Origin: DASYQD01 sp963846495
GTDB lineage: Bacteria; Acidobacteriota; Thermoanaerobaculia; Multivoradales; JAIOJS01
Reading direction: 5' to 3'
DNA: 64,000 nt
Assembly (NCBI GenBank): GCA_963846495.1
Contig: CAWJWP010000017.1
Span: 434,001-498,000 of the forward strand
Part shown: positions 19,489 through 28,236 of the stretch, piece after piece
How positions within the stretch are numbered: position 1 is the first letter of the stretch
Layout: each line of letters opens with the position of its first letter
Made by a program: the position numbers and the translations under genes
Notes under the pieces: generated by a model
The model's input: only the letters and a program-made list of their open reading frames with translations
Told to the model about the DNA's origin: nothing
Databases searched by the model: none

Positions 19489-20355
19489 ATGACTTCTGAA
19501 ACCAAGCCTACGCGGGTTCTTTACGAGAATCTTGACACGAGTTTTGTGAATGTTTGGGCGCTGCTGCGGTATTTGTCGCAGCGCTCGTTCGTCGGCCGCG
19601 TGCACGTGGAGCTCGAGAATTACTCGGCCGACGTTTTCGTGAATGGCAGTGAAACGCCCATGGTTCACGAAATTGATCGGGGCGCCGGCACGGACGTGGT
19701 TGAAGAGGCGGCGTTGCATCGCCTGGTTCTGCGTGTGCGCGAAGCATCCGGGTCGATCAACGTCTACGAAGGCGTTTCAGAATCCATCCCGCCTCAGACT
19801 GAATCAGCCCTGGAGTCCCCACCGCCCGATGAAATTACATCTGTGGCCGAACCCGAAGCAGCGACTCCGGAAGCGATTGAGTCGAGCGCCGGAAAAGACG
19901 AGGAAGAAACGGTGGTGGCTACGGATACGGTTACCGTGGTCAGGCACTCAAACGCCGATGAGTGGAGCGAGACTATGCGAGTCAGCGGTGAATTGATCGC
20001 CGGCGTCGAGCGGGCCGCAACTTCCCTCGGGGCTGACTTCATTCTGCTGTTTCGCGAGACGCGGATCTCATTGGCGGATGATTACGCCTTTTTAGATCCG
20101 ATCAGCGGTCAGATGCGATATGAAAATTCGTCGGTAACTATGAATGGGGAATCACAACCGCAAGGCTATGTCGCCGGCGTCAGTGAAGCTTTGCGACGCG
20201 TTGTCGATCAGATCGCGACCGGTGAGCGAGAGCGCCGCACGCGCGAACGAATCGCACTTGAACTGGCGCGCGTTGCGCGAAAGCACAGCGAGGCGCTGGC
20301 GCGATCCGGATTTAGCGAACAACTCGACCGGATTGCGGCCACGAAAGTTCTTTAA
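19489..20355 (+). CDS. hypothetical protein with acidic linker
   Basis: 288 residues, family not recognised. An N-terminal ordered part (FVNVWALLRYLSQRSFVGRV, then DVFVNGSETPMVHEID) is followed by an acidic Pro/Glu/Ala-rich linker at about residues 100-150. A second ordered, charged helical part (GELIAGVERAATSLGADFIL and RERIALELARVARKHSEALA) ends the protein. No signal peptide or membrane segment, so probably cytoplasmic. The N-terminal segment loosely resembles DUF4388-type regulatory domains; weak inference. Confidence 0.7.
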   Translation: MTSETKPTRVLYENLDTSFVNVWALLRYLSQRSFVGRVHVELENYSADVFVNGSETPMVHEIDRGAGTDVVEEAALHRLVLRVREASGSINVYEGVSESIPPQTESALESPPPDEITSVAEPEAATPEAIESSAGKDEEETVVATDTVTVVRHSNADEWSETMRVSGELIAGVERAATSLGADFILLFRETRISLADDYAFLDPISGQMRYENSSVTMNGESQPQGYVAGVSEALRRVVDQIATGERERRTRERIALELARVARKHSEALARSGFSEQLDRIAATKVL

Positions 20356-20357
20356 AG

Positions 20358-20440
20358 ACTGTCAGTTGTCAGTTGTCAGTTGTTGATCCCGCTATGGAGC
20401 TGACTGATGTACAACTGACAACGGACAACTGACAACTGAC
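20358..20440. repeat. TGTCAGT repeats in inverted orientation
   Basis: Three copies of GTCAGTT are followed, after about 30 bases, by four complementary copies (CAACTGAC type). The array can fold into a long hairpin between the hypothetical gene and the universal stress gene. The second arm ends immediately before the ATG at 20442 and leaves no normal ribosome site, so it may affect translation of that gene. Confidence 0.6.
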
Positions 20441-20441
20441 C

Positions 20442-21415
20442 ATGTCTTTCCGAAACATCCTCTTCCCAACTGACTTCACGGCGCACGCGCGCTCGGCGTT
20501 AAAGTATGCGGCGGCGTTTGCGCGCGATGGCCGTGGCCGGGTTGTGCTTTTTAGTGTTCAAAGCGCCAAGGTGCCGGCGAATCTTATGACCCTGCCCGAG
20601 CGTGTGCTCCAGGAGCAGGAGAATGAGTGGCTGCTGCAACTGCGCCGCGAAGTCTATCAGCTCCTTGCCGATCCACTGTTCGACGGAATTGAAGTCGAGC
20701 CGGTCATCGTGGAAGGCGAGCCGGCTTCCGAAATCGCCAAAGCAGTCCGCGACTACGACATCGATCTGGTCACCGTAGTCACGCATGGCCGGCGCGGACT
20801 AGCGCGCGCTTTGTTCGGATCGACCGCCGAAGAGATCATCGCCGAGGCGCCCTGTCCCGTGCTGACGATTCGTCCACCACAACATGATTTCGTCGAGCAT
20901 CGCGGAAATTCAACCGACATTCGTCTCAATAGAATTCTGTTGGCGACAAATTTCCGCCCGTCTTCGATTCCGGCGACCAGCATGGCGCGCGAAATTGCCC
21001 GAACGCACCACGCAGAGCTGCACGCCGTTTACGTAATAGGCGATTACTTCGAGCAGATTTCCGTCATGTTTCCCGAAGGCGGAAGCTCGGCATTGTCGCG
21101 CATGCGCCAGGAAGTCCAGCAGCGCATGCAATCATTTGAGGGCGAAGGCAACGGCAGCGTCACGACTCATATTGCCGAAGGCCGGCCCTACGCTGAGATT
21201 GTGCAGTGATCGCCGCCGAGATCGATGCGGATTTGATCGTCATCGGGATGACAGTGCATGCGTCGCTTTTCGGCGGCGCGCCGGCGCTGGGCTCGGAAAT
21301 CGAACGCGTCGTGCGGAATTCACCGTGCCCGGTTCTATGTGTTCCTTCGGGCAAAGCCGTAACGCCGCTTCCCGCCTTTTCTCATCCGCAGGCCGTGCCG
21401 CAACCGCAGATGTAA
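20442..21415 (+). CDS. tandem-domain universal stress protein
   Basis: Two UspA domains in one protein of about 324 residues. Domain 1 begins RNILFPTDFTAHARSALKYA and ends VVTHGRRGLARALFGSTAEE, with the ATP-binding-type G-x2-G-x9-G-S/T pattern, then APCPVLTIR. Domain 2 begins NRILLATNFRPSSIPATSMA and ends ADLIVIGMTVHASLFGGAPA, then SPCPVLCVPSG. One frame slip at about 21,207 separates EIVQ from IAAEIDAD. Cytoplasmic nucleotide-binding stress protein; the second domain has a shorter, less canonical nucleotide motif. Confidence 0.88.
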
Positions 21416-21652
21416 ATTTGGAGCGCCGCCTTGTCGTCGCTGAGAATAAGTCCTCTTTGCGTTTCTTGCGACTTGGGCCTTCGTGACCACGCTTTTGCAG
21501 GCTTTCAGCAAAACGCAAAGCGCAAAGTCGGCGTCACTATCCTGCCGAAAGCCCCGCTACTCCAAATTCAGAGTTTGACCGCAAACATCGGATAGAACCG
21601 CTATCGTCGACTGCGTATCATCTGCTCATCAAATACTGAGAGGTGAAGTAAG

Positions 21653-22741
21653 ATGTTGCAGTCGATATCAACAACGCCGGTGGTCATGACAAATCCCGAA
21701 CTTTGGAATGCAGTCCTGGAGCGAGACGCTTCGCGCGACGGCAGTTTCGTTTTCGCGGTGCGCTCTACGGGGATTTACTGCCGGCCGTCGTGTCCGGCGC
21801 GCCGTCCGAAACGCGAGCAGGTCAGCTTCTTTCGCGTGCCTGAAGCAGCAGAGCAAGCCGGCTTTCGCGCGTGTAAGCGTTGTCATCCGCGCCGCGCGAG
21901 CGCGAACGATCCGCAAATTGAGCTGGTGCGTCAGGTTTGTCACGTGATTGACGAGCACGAGGAAGAGAGCGCAACGCTGGAAAGCTTGAGCGCATCAACC
22001 GGCGTCAATGCTCATCACTTACAACGCACGTTCAAGCAGGTGATGGGAATTACGCCGAGACAATATGCTGAGTCGCGCAAGCTTGAACGATTCAAGTCCG
22101 GCATCAAGAAAGGCGCGTCGGTGACTGACGCGATGTACGACGCCGGATACGGATCCAGCCGGGCGCTCTATGAAAAATCTTCCGAGCAGTTAGGAATGAC
22201 GCCGGCGACCTATGGCCGCGGTGGGAAGGGAATGCGAATCGTCTTCACGATTGCCAAGTCACCGCTCGGTCGTTTGTTAGTCGCGGCGACTGAACGCGGC
22301 GTTTGCGCCGTGACGATTGGCGACTCAGATGCGGATTTAACGCGTAGATTGTTTGCCGAGTATCCGAACGCGGCGATCGACTCGAAAGACACTTCGATCA
22401 GCCCTTCACTGAATCTTTGGTTGCAGAAAGTTTTGGATTCGCTGAACGGCGAATCTCGTTTGATCGAGTTGCCGATGGACGTTCAAGCGACTGCATTTCA
22501 AAGACGCGTGTGGGAAGAGTTGCGCCGCATTCCGTTCGGCTCAACTCGTTCATATCAGGAAATTGCGAAAGCGATCGGCAAACCGAATGCGGTGCGCGCG
22601 GTGGCGAGCGCGTGTGCGAGCAACCGTTTGGCGTTGGTAATCCCTTGCCATCGAGTGATCCGGGAAGATAAGAGTTTGGGTGGATATCGTTGGGGGCTGG
22701 AAAGAAAAAAGAAATTGTTAGCTCGTGAGAGTCGACAATAA
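21653..22741 (+). CDS. ada: Ada: methylated-DNA repair methyltransferase and regulator
   Basis: 362-residue bifunctional alkylation-repair protein. The N-terminal zinc domain accepts methyl groups from phosphotriesters (STGIYCRPSCPARRPKREQV, then FRACKRCHPRRAS give the four zinc Cys, the first being the acceptor). An AraC-type HTH domain follows (LESLSASTGVNAHHLQRTFK). The C-terminal O6-methylguanine transferase has the active-site PCHRVIREDKSLGGYRWG. This is the full E. coli Ada arrangement, so it should repair DNA and activate its own regulon. AGAGGTGAAG precedes the ATG. Not frameshifted. Confidence 0.95.
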   Translation: MLQSISTTPVVMTNPELWNAVLERDASRDGSFVFAVRSTGIYCRPSCPARRPKREQVSFFRVPEAAEQAGFRACKRCHPRRASANDPQIELVRQVCHVIDEHEEESATLESLSASTGVNAHHLQRTFKQVMGITPRQYAESRKLERFKSGIKKGASVTDAMYDAGYGSSRALYEKSSEQLGMTPATYGRGGKGMRIVFTIAKSPLGRLLVAATERGVCAVTIGDSDADLTRRLFAEYPNAAIDSKDTSISPSLNLWLQKVLDSLNGESRLIELPMDVQATAFQRRVWEELRRIPFGSTRSYQEIAKAIGKPNAVRAVASACASNRLALVIPCHRVIREDKSLGGYRWGLERKKKLLARESRQ

Positions 22742-22746
22742 TTGTT

Positions 22747-22861
22747 TTTTGTACTTGGTGCTTCGTACTTTGTACTTTGCTGTCCTTTCGACGTTGACGC
22801 TGAGAGTCTAACGTAGCACTGAAAATAGACATCAAAGCACAAAGTACGAAGTACAAAGAAC
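22747..22861. repeat. GTACTT repeats in inverted orientation between convergent genes
   Basis: On the left, CTTCGTACTTTGTACTTTG; on the right, the complementary ACAAAGTACGAAGTACAAAG. They can pair across about 50 bases. The array occupies the entire gap between ada and the convergent aldehyde dehydrogenase and may serve as a two-way terminator. Confidence 0.6.
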
Positions 22862-22867
22862 AGCAAT

Positions 22868-24248
22868 TCATTTAATCCACACCGTTTTGATATTCACAAA
22901 CTCGCGAATTCCGAACTCACCCAACTCGCGTCCGTAGCCGGAATTCTTCACGCCGCCAAATGGCAGACGCGGATCGGAAGCGACCATGCCGTTGATAAAG
23001 ACTGAGCCGGCTTCAATCTCGTCGATGAAGTGGGCGCGCTCGTTCTCGTCGTTCGTCCACGCGGCCGAGCCAAGTCCGAACGAGGTGGCGTTTGCCAGAT
23101 CGATCGCCTCGTCAATCGTGCTGAAGCGAAATAGGGAAGCGACCGGGCCGAAAATCTCATCACGATACGCCGGCGAGTCTTTCGGAATGTCCGCCAGCAC
23201 GGTCGGCTCGTAAAAATTTCCGCGCGCGAGATCGCCCTCGAATTTCACTCGCTGACCGCCAGTCAAAATCTTCGCGCCCGCGGCGACGCTCGCCTTCACC
23301 TGATCTTCCACATCGGTCAGGATTTGTTCGGTCGCGAGCGGCCCGATGTCGATAGATGAATCCAAAGGATCGCCGACCTGCAGGCTTTTCATCGCCGCGA
23401 CGAACTCACTTTCGAATCGATCGTAAATGTCTGTCGTGCACAATGAAACGCTTGGCCGCGATGCACGATTGCCCGTTGTTAATCGTGCGTGCTTTGACCG
23501 CGGTGCTGACTGCTTCTTCAAAGTTCGCCGACGGCATGACGATGAAAGGATCGCTACCGCCAAGCTCGAGCACAACCTTCTTGATGTTCTTGCCGGCGAT
23601 ACTCGCAACGCTGCGGCCGGCGCGCTCGCTGCCAGTCAAAGTCGCCGCCGCGACGCGCGCATCTTCCAGCACCCCTTGCACGGCGTCTGTTCCGATTAAC
23701 AAAGTCTGAAACGCGCCTTGCGGAAACCCTGCGCGGCGGAAAATGTCTTCGATTGCCAGCGCGCACTGCGGCACATTCGAAGCATGTTTCAGCAGGCCGA
23801 TGTTGCCGGCCATCAAAGCGGGTGCGGCGAAACGAAAAACCTGCCAGAAAGGGAAGTTCCACGGCATGATCGCCAGAACGATGCCGAGCGGCTGAAAATG
23901 AACATAGCTTTTCGTCGCATTCGTTTGAATGATTTCGTCTGCGAGATGCCGTTCGGCATTCTCAGCGTAATAGCGGCAAACCAAGGCACACTTTTCGGCT
24001 TCCTGGACCGCGGCATTGATGGGCTTTCCCATCTCGAGCGTCATCGTGCGCGCGAATGACTGCTTCTCAGTTTCGAGGATCTCTGCGGCGCGCAGCATCT
24101 TCTCGGCCCGATCCGCAAACGTCGTGCGGCGATAGTCGCGGAAGGTTTCCGCTGCGCGACTTAACCTCTCTTCAATTTGTGGTTGATTCAGCGAATCGAA
24201 GGTTTGCAGAACTTCGCCTGTGGCCGGATTGATCGATGCGATCGGCAT
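22868..24248 (-). CDS. NAD(P)-dependent aldehyde dehydrogenase (succinate-semialdehyde type)
   Basis: About 460 residues of the aldehyde dehydrogenase superfamily. It opens SINPATGEVLQTFD as in GabD/YneI-type enzymes. The cofactor and active-site parts are IMPWNFPFWQVFRFAAPALM, TGSERAGRSVASIAGK, VVLELGGSDPFIV (general-base Glu) and INNGQSCIAAKRF (catalytic Cys). The C-terminus ends LPFGGVKNSGYGRELGEFGI. One frame slip at about 23,435, just after the catalytic Cys, splits the gene. Predicted to oxidise a short-chain semialdehyde to the acid. It starts 18 bases after the transporter gene, so the two form an operon. Confidence 0.9.
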
Positions 24249-24266
24249 GTTGCGATTATAACGACG

Positions 24267-25191
24267 CTAATCAGAGTCGGATACCGCGCCGGCGTCAGCG
24301 GCGGGAATCGCCACAGTCTTGTGCTGCCTGCGCCATACAATCAGCCCCAAGCCGAGAATGATACATGCCGTGCCGGCGACCAGACGCCAGTTGAGTTGCT
24401 CGTGCAGGACCAACATCCCCAGAATGACCGCGACGACTGGCGTCACCAGCGCGATTAGCATCGTATTGGTCACGTCCATGTTGCGCACCAGCCAGTAATA
24501 AAGAGCGAAAGCAATCACTGAACCGACAATAACCAAATACATGAGGGCCAGCAGCGCATGAGACCGTCCAATTGAATCGCAGCGGATTACCTTCTGTCGC
24601 GAATCCAGCGGCCAGCAAGGGCACAAAACCGAAGACCATTTGCGAAGCGGCCAGAATCTGCGGATCGATTTTGCCGCCGTAGGCTTTCACCAAAACATTC
24701 GAATACGATCCAACGAGAGCGCTCACCACCAGCGCGATGCTGCCCAGCAGCGCCATCGAACCGGCAATCGTTAGTTGATCGGAAAAGATGACCGCGACGC
24801 CGAACACTCCGAGCAGGACGCCGACGACTTTTAAAGTAGTCATTCGTTCGCTGGGAAGATAGAAGTGCGCGATGACTAACCCGAAGAGCGGAAACGTCGA
24901 TTGCAGTACGGCGGCCAGACCAGAGGAGATGTATTGCTCGCCCCAGAAAACCAGCCCGTAGTTCAGGGTGAATTGCAGGAGCCCGCTGACGGCAATCAAG
25001 TACCATTCGCTACGGGTGCGCGGCCAACGCGCGCGCCGAATCAGGATAAGCGAACCGAGAATTGCTGAGGCGAGGACGAAACGCAGACCGGCAAAAGTGA
25101 ATGGAGGCAGATCGCGCAAGCCGATCTTAATGAACAGCCAGGTCGATCCCCAGATGCCGCAAAGGATCAGCCAAACGATGCGGGCTTTCAT
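24267..25191 (-). CDS. EamA/DMT-superfamily transporter
   Basis: About 308 residues with ten hydrophobic segments in two EamA repeats. The first repeat starts IVWLILCGIWGSTWLFIKIG with LPPFTFAGLRFVLAS. The second ends MLIALVTPVVAVILGMLVLH, then EQLNWRLVAGTACIILG. A frame slip at about 24,590 lies in the second half. Likely an inner-membrane exporter of metabolites. First gene of a two-gene operon with the aldehyde dehydrogenase; a shared substrate is possible but not shown. Confidence 0.88.
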
Positions 25192-25224
25192 TTATTGAGT
25201 TGTACGTGAGGAAAATTGAATGGT

Positions 25225-25405
25225 CAAACGGCGGCTTTGCCGCCCCGATGTGCGGTAAGGCTTCGCCTTACCGGCGCGGTCGCTTTGAAGTTTTTTGCAG
25301 TTGGGTTCGAGGCGGCGCCTCGAACCCAACTGCATGAAAAGCATGGAGATTCCGTCGCCGGAAAGGCAGAGCCTTTCCGCACATCAGGCGGCGAAGCCGT
25401 ACGGA
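25225..25405. repeat. chain of five hairpins
   Basis: Between two minus-strand genes lie GGCGGC/GCCGCC near 25,232, GGTAAGG/CCTTACC near 25,252-25,272, a perfect 17-bp stem with a 3-base loop at 25297-25333 (arms GCAGTTGGGTTCGAGGC), GGAAAGG/CCTTTCC near 25,360-25,378 and GGCG/CGCC near 25,387. Each has a short CTTC- or AGAG-type loop. They look like a stack of independent palindromic elements; no U-tract follows. Confidence 0.6.
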
Positions 25406-25413
25406 ACACGCGA

Positions 25414-26226
25414 CTACTTGTTCTGGTGATGTTGCATGTCCAACTTGATAATGTTGAACGCGGCGCCCTGGGGATCAGCCAGCACGGCGAAGCGGCCGAC
25501 GTTTGGAATGTCTGTCGGTGGCATGTACGTGCGTGCGCCGAGCGACGTGGCTTTTTGCACCATCGCATCGCAGTCATCAACCGCGAAATAGACTCCCCAG
25601 TTGGGCGGCATCGGGCCCATGTCGGGTTGGATTTGCATCATCCCGCCAATGTGCTCTTCACCGTTTATCCATTCGGTGTAGGGCATCCCTTTGTCGCCAT
25701 CAGTCTTGGACTTCCAGCCGAAGAGCTTCGTGTAAAAATCCTTTGCTCTCTCGCTGTCCTTCGTCATCAGCTCGTTCCAGCACAGACTGTTGTTTTCATT
25801 CTTGATGCCGACGCCTTTGTGCTGGTTCGGTTGCCAGATGCAGAAGGTTGCTCCGGTTGGATCGGTGATCGCCGCCATCCGGCCGTGATCCATCACATCG
25901 AACGGCTCCTGGACGACTGTGCCCCCCAGTGATTTCGCCTTCGCGGCGGTTTCATCGGCGCTGGTGACGGCGACATAACAGGCCCAGTGCGTCGGGACCT
26001 GTTCCATCTCGGCGCCTTTTTGATACGACGCGGCGACGTCTTTGCCGTTGATTTTATAGATGGTGTAGACCATGTCGGGCCCCATGGGATTGTCTTGGAC
26101 TTCCCAGCCGAACAGGTCGGTGTAGAACTTTTTCGCTCCTGGCCCGTCGGTAGTGGCCAGTTCGATCCAAGAGAAAGTTCCGGGTGCGTGTTCCATCTGT
26201 GTTTGCGCTGCTGCGGTTTCGCTCAT
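25414..26226 (-). CDS. VOC-family protein with two glyoxalase-like domains
   Basis: 270 residues. Two vicinal-oxygen-chelate modules face each other: the first from GTFSWIELATTDGPGAKKFY to PTGATFCIWQPNQHKGVG, the second from LCWNELMTKDSERAKDFYTK to DPQGAAFNIIKLDM. The repeated Trp-x-Glu-Leu-x-T pattern and the closing DP(T/Q)GA motifs are standard. Proteins of this type are small cytoplasmic enzymes or binding proteins; the substrate is unknown. Start ATG 26226 follows AAAGGAG in transcript orientation. Confidence 0.88.
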   Translation of the reverse strand: MSETAAAQTQMEHAPGTFSWIELATTDGPGAKKFYTDLFGWEVQDNPMGPDMVYTIYKINGKDVAASYQKGAEMEQVPTHWACYVAVTSADETAAKAKSLGGTVVQEPFDVMDHGRMAAITDPTGATFCIWQPNQHKGVGIKNENNSLCWNELMTKDSERAKDFYTKLFGWKSKTDGDKGMPYTEWINGEEHIGGMMQIQPDMGPMPPNWGVYFAVDDCDAMVQKATSLGARTYMPPTDIPNVGRFAVLADPQGAAFNIIKLDMQHHQNK

Positions 26227-26404
26227 TACGTGTATCTCCTTTGAATTGCAGGTGTCGCGATTGTTTAATGATGGCGGTTTGCGCGGCGGAGACTCGCCTC
26301 TAAACAATCGGCCAGTCGCGGCACAGATTTATCTAAGCGCCGAAATCGGGGAAGAGCTTGTAAAAAGTTGTGAATTTGGGGAAGGAGAGAGGGCGCGGGT
26401 TCCC

Positions 26405-26959
26405 TAAAAACGAAATCGCGCTGCTTTCACCCGAAGATGCATAGCAGCGCAATCTCGAAGTCTTATGAATCACCGAAGCGATTCGTAAGATGGCAGCCTG
26501 TCCTCGTCAGGCGCAAGCCGCCATTTGTATACCGGTAAGCAATCGGCGGTCGATGCTTCCCGGTCAGCACACGATTCGCTTCAGTTAACTTCGCGTCCCT
26601 TGCGAGCCGCAAAATCTGTTTCCGCAAATCTCACATCAACGCCGACAAGTCGGTATCAACGTGGTGCCGTTAGGTAGTCTTTTTTGGTGGCTGTCCTCCA
26701 CCGCCGGTTACGTTCCGGCAACGAGGCTCGGATTTCTCCGAGCGACATAGCTCACCACTAGCGGGTCCTTCCCAGTGGTTGCTACCCGTTTTTATCCGGG
26801 CGCTCAGGAAAGTCTTTCGACTCTCCCTGGCAGACCTTTCGGTCTCAACGAAAGGCGTCATAGCAACTGCAAACCGCTCTGCCTTTGCTCTCTCTCAGAG
26901 TCTCGCGACTCCGTTCGCCGTCCTCTCGTTGGTCTCGATGGCCGTGACCGTCGTGACGG
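26405..26959 (-). ncRNA. candidate large structured RNA, about 555 nt
   Basis: No protein explains 26,405-26,960. The minus strand starts behind a near-consensus promoter and ends in an intrinsic terminator. In between are stems whose loops are GNRA only in the minus sense: GAGTC-GCGA-GACTC (26899-26912), AGACC-GAAA-GGTCT (26832-26845), AGTC-GAAA-GACT (26811-26822) and GCTCGGA-GAAA-TCCGAGC (26726-26743). There is also a UUCG-capped stem GAATCGC/GTGATTC (about 26,465-26,482) with a G-U pair that forms only in the minus RNA. Other stems are GGTGG/CCACC and GCCGG/CCGGC. It does not show RNase P, tmRNA, SRP or 6S signatures. It lies downstream of hicBA. Confidence 0.6.
26406..26453 (-). terminator. 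intrinsic terminator of the structured RNA
   Basis: Minus-strand stem ATTGCGCTGCT/AGCAGCGCGAT (11 bp with one G-U pair; the plus strand would have a C-A mismatch there) around a 17-base loop, followed by TTCGTTTTT at 26414-26406. It sits at the end of the hairpin-rich region. Confidence 0.7.
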
Positions 26960-26965
26960 TGATGC

Positions 26966-26994
26966 TTTATACCGAAAACAAATTTTCTGGTCAA
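26966..26994 (-). promoter_or_regulatory. sigma70-type promoter for the structured RNA
   Basis: On the minus strand, TTGACC (26994-26989) and TATAAA (26971-26966) are separated by exactly 17 bases, matching five of six consensus positions in each box. The expected start is about 26,959. The surrounding DNA is AT-rich, unlike the rest of the gap. Confidence 0.7.
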
Positions 26995-27102
26995 AGTTCC
27001 ATGTGTTTTATTTTTCAAAGATTGATTTATTTAACTTGACGTGGGAAAGAACGCTGAGTGTTTTCACAAAATTCATCTTCCAAAATAAAACAGGTCGCCG
27101 AA

Positions 27103-27339
27103 TTAGAGAAAATGCAAAATTTGTTTCTTGTCTATGTTCTGCGCTGTCGCGACCGCGCGAAGAATCGAGTTGAGTGTCCCGACTCTCAGTGGATTATGAT
27201 CCGGTACAGAAATACGATGATGAGGGTCTTCGCGCTGAAGAATTACGTGACTTCCTACCTGATGTACGCGCTGATCATCAAATTCACGGCACAAGACTGC
27301 GATGAGGTCGGCTCCGCTGAGATCGCGCGGCAGTCTCAT
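27103..27339 (-). CDS. hicA: HicA-family toxin
   Basis: 78-residue dsRBD-fold mRNA interferase. The catalytic-His motif is VHQVGSHVILQ, and the C-terminal half is HHRISVPDHNPLRVGTLNSI, both standard for YcfA/HicA toxins. It would cleave mRNA unless bound by HicB. Its start overlaps the end of hicB by 4 bases. At 78 residues it is within the usual size range. Confidence 0.88.
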   Translation of the reverse strand: MRLPRDLSGADLIAVLCREFDDQRVHQVGSHVILQREDPHHRISVPDHNPLRVGTLNSILRAVATAQNIDKKQILHFL

Positions 27340-27557
27340 GCGCAGGCGAGAACCTCGTCACGAACCAGGTGTAATCGGATTCGTTCCGGTTTAGGCTGAT
27401 CGAAAAAGTAGCCACTCACCGCCTCCTGCACGTTGGACCGTAGTTCGTCCCATGAATTGCCTTGAGTAAAGATGTCGTGAGAAAGGCATTCCGCGACAAA
27501 TCCACCGTCAGTTTCCTGATAAACGCTGAAGACAATTTCCATGGTTTGATTCTGCAT
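27336..27557 (-). CDS. hicB: HicB-family antitoxin
   Basis: 73-residue partial-RNase-H-fold antitoxin: IVFSVYQETDGGFVAECLSH, then WDELRSNVQEAVSGYFFD. It lacks the extra C-terminal DNA-binding domain of longer HicB proteins, so autoregulation, if any, may work differently. The antitoxin gene comes first and overlaps hicA. The start codon is ATG 27557; an internal ATG at 27542 (MEIVF) is also possible. Confidence 0.88.
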   Translation of the reverse strand: MQNQTMEIVFSVYQETDGGFVAECLSHDIFTQGNSWDELRSNVQEAVSGYFFDQPKPERIRLHLVRDEVLACA

Positions 27558-27587
27558 GAACTTAGAAAAGCAAGCAAGATCGTCGGC

Positions 27588-28157
27588 TTACTTGATTTGT
27601 CGGAATCGAAAGCACGACGCGTCGTGATCGTTGACCATGCCGACCGCTTGCATGAACGAGTAGCAGATTGTCGGGCCGACGAATTTGAAGCCGCGGTTTA
27701 AGAGGTCGCGGCTCAACGCCTCGGCTGTGGTGGTCGTAACGGGAACCGGCGCGCCGCGCTTGCGCCGCAAAGGCTTTCCGTTCACGAATCGCCAGACATA
27801 CGCGTCGAAACTGCCGAACTCTTTCTGTACAGCGAGAAAGCTGCGCGCATTCTGAATCGCCGCCGCGATCTTCAAGCGATTACGAATGATGCCTTCGTCG
27901 GCGAGCAGTTTATCAACTTTGCGCTGATCGTATTTCGCGACCTTTCGCGCGTCGAAATTGTCGAAAGCGCGACGATAATTCTCGCGCTTCCGCAAAATCG
28001 TTTCCCAGCTCAGGCCGGCTTGCGCGCCTTCGAGAATCAGAAACTCGAACAGTGTCCGATCGTCATGCACCGGGACACCCCATTCACGATCGTGATACTC
28101 GATAGATAGCGGAGTCTTTGCCCACTGACAGCGGGCTGGTGTGGCAGGGGAATTCAA
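27588..28157 (-). CDS. tag: DNA-3-methyladenine glycosylase I
   Basis: About 189 residues; removes 3-methyladenine from DNA. Family-specific motifs are RCQWAKTPLSIEYHDREWGV, FEFLILEGAQAGLSWETILR and the late FKFVGPTICYSFMQAVGMVN. The N-terminal Cys and the C-terminal His/Cys that bind zinc are present (RCQW, NDHDASC). TTG 28157 is chosen because translation from the upstream ATG 28208 would run through a dispersed palindromic element. Another alkylation-repair gene, ada, lies about 5 kb away. Confidence 0.88.
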   Translation of the reverse strand: MNSPATPARCQWAKTPLSIEYHDREWGVPVHDDRTLFEFLILEGAQAGLSWETILRKRENYRRAFDNFDARKVAKYDQRKVDKLLADEGIIRNRLKIAAAIQNARSFLAVQKEFGSFDAYVWRFVNGKPLRRKRGAPVPVTTTTAEALSRDLLNRGFKFVGPTICYSFMQAVGMVNDHDASCFRFRQIK

Positions 28158-28185
28158 ATTGGACGGAGCCCTCCCTAGCGAATAG

Positions 28186-28236
28186 ACCACCCCACGCGGG
28201 CTGCCCACGCGGGGACATCGGGCTACTGCCCCGAAT
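28186..28236. repeat. dispersed palindromic element, copy 1
   Basis: On the minus strand this reads CGGGGCAGTAGCCCGATG, then GTCCCCGCGTGGGCAGCCC and GCGTGGGG. Nearly the same sequence occurs inside the addB frame (38009-38065), and its right half occurs at 48624-48664. Here it supplies the last codons and the TAG stop of the histidine kinase gene. Confidence 0.75.

Noticed and set aside
26405..26959. RNase P RNA, tmRNA, 6S, SRP RNA or an IscB/IsrB-associated RNA
   Set aside because: AGGAAAGTC occurs on the plus strand but as one arm of a hairpin and without the other RNase P conserved regions. No tmRNA ends or resume frame, no SRP core, and no IscB-like protein is next to it.
26775..27173. 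Plus-strand open frames across the structured RNA region
   Set aside because: No ribosome site, no recognisable domain, and they run through hairpins whose loops and wobble pairs make sense only as minus-strand RNA.
28158..28208. ATG 28208 as the tag start
   Set aside because: It lies within a dispersed palindromic repeat and would add residues not found in the family; TTG 28157 fits better.
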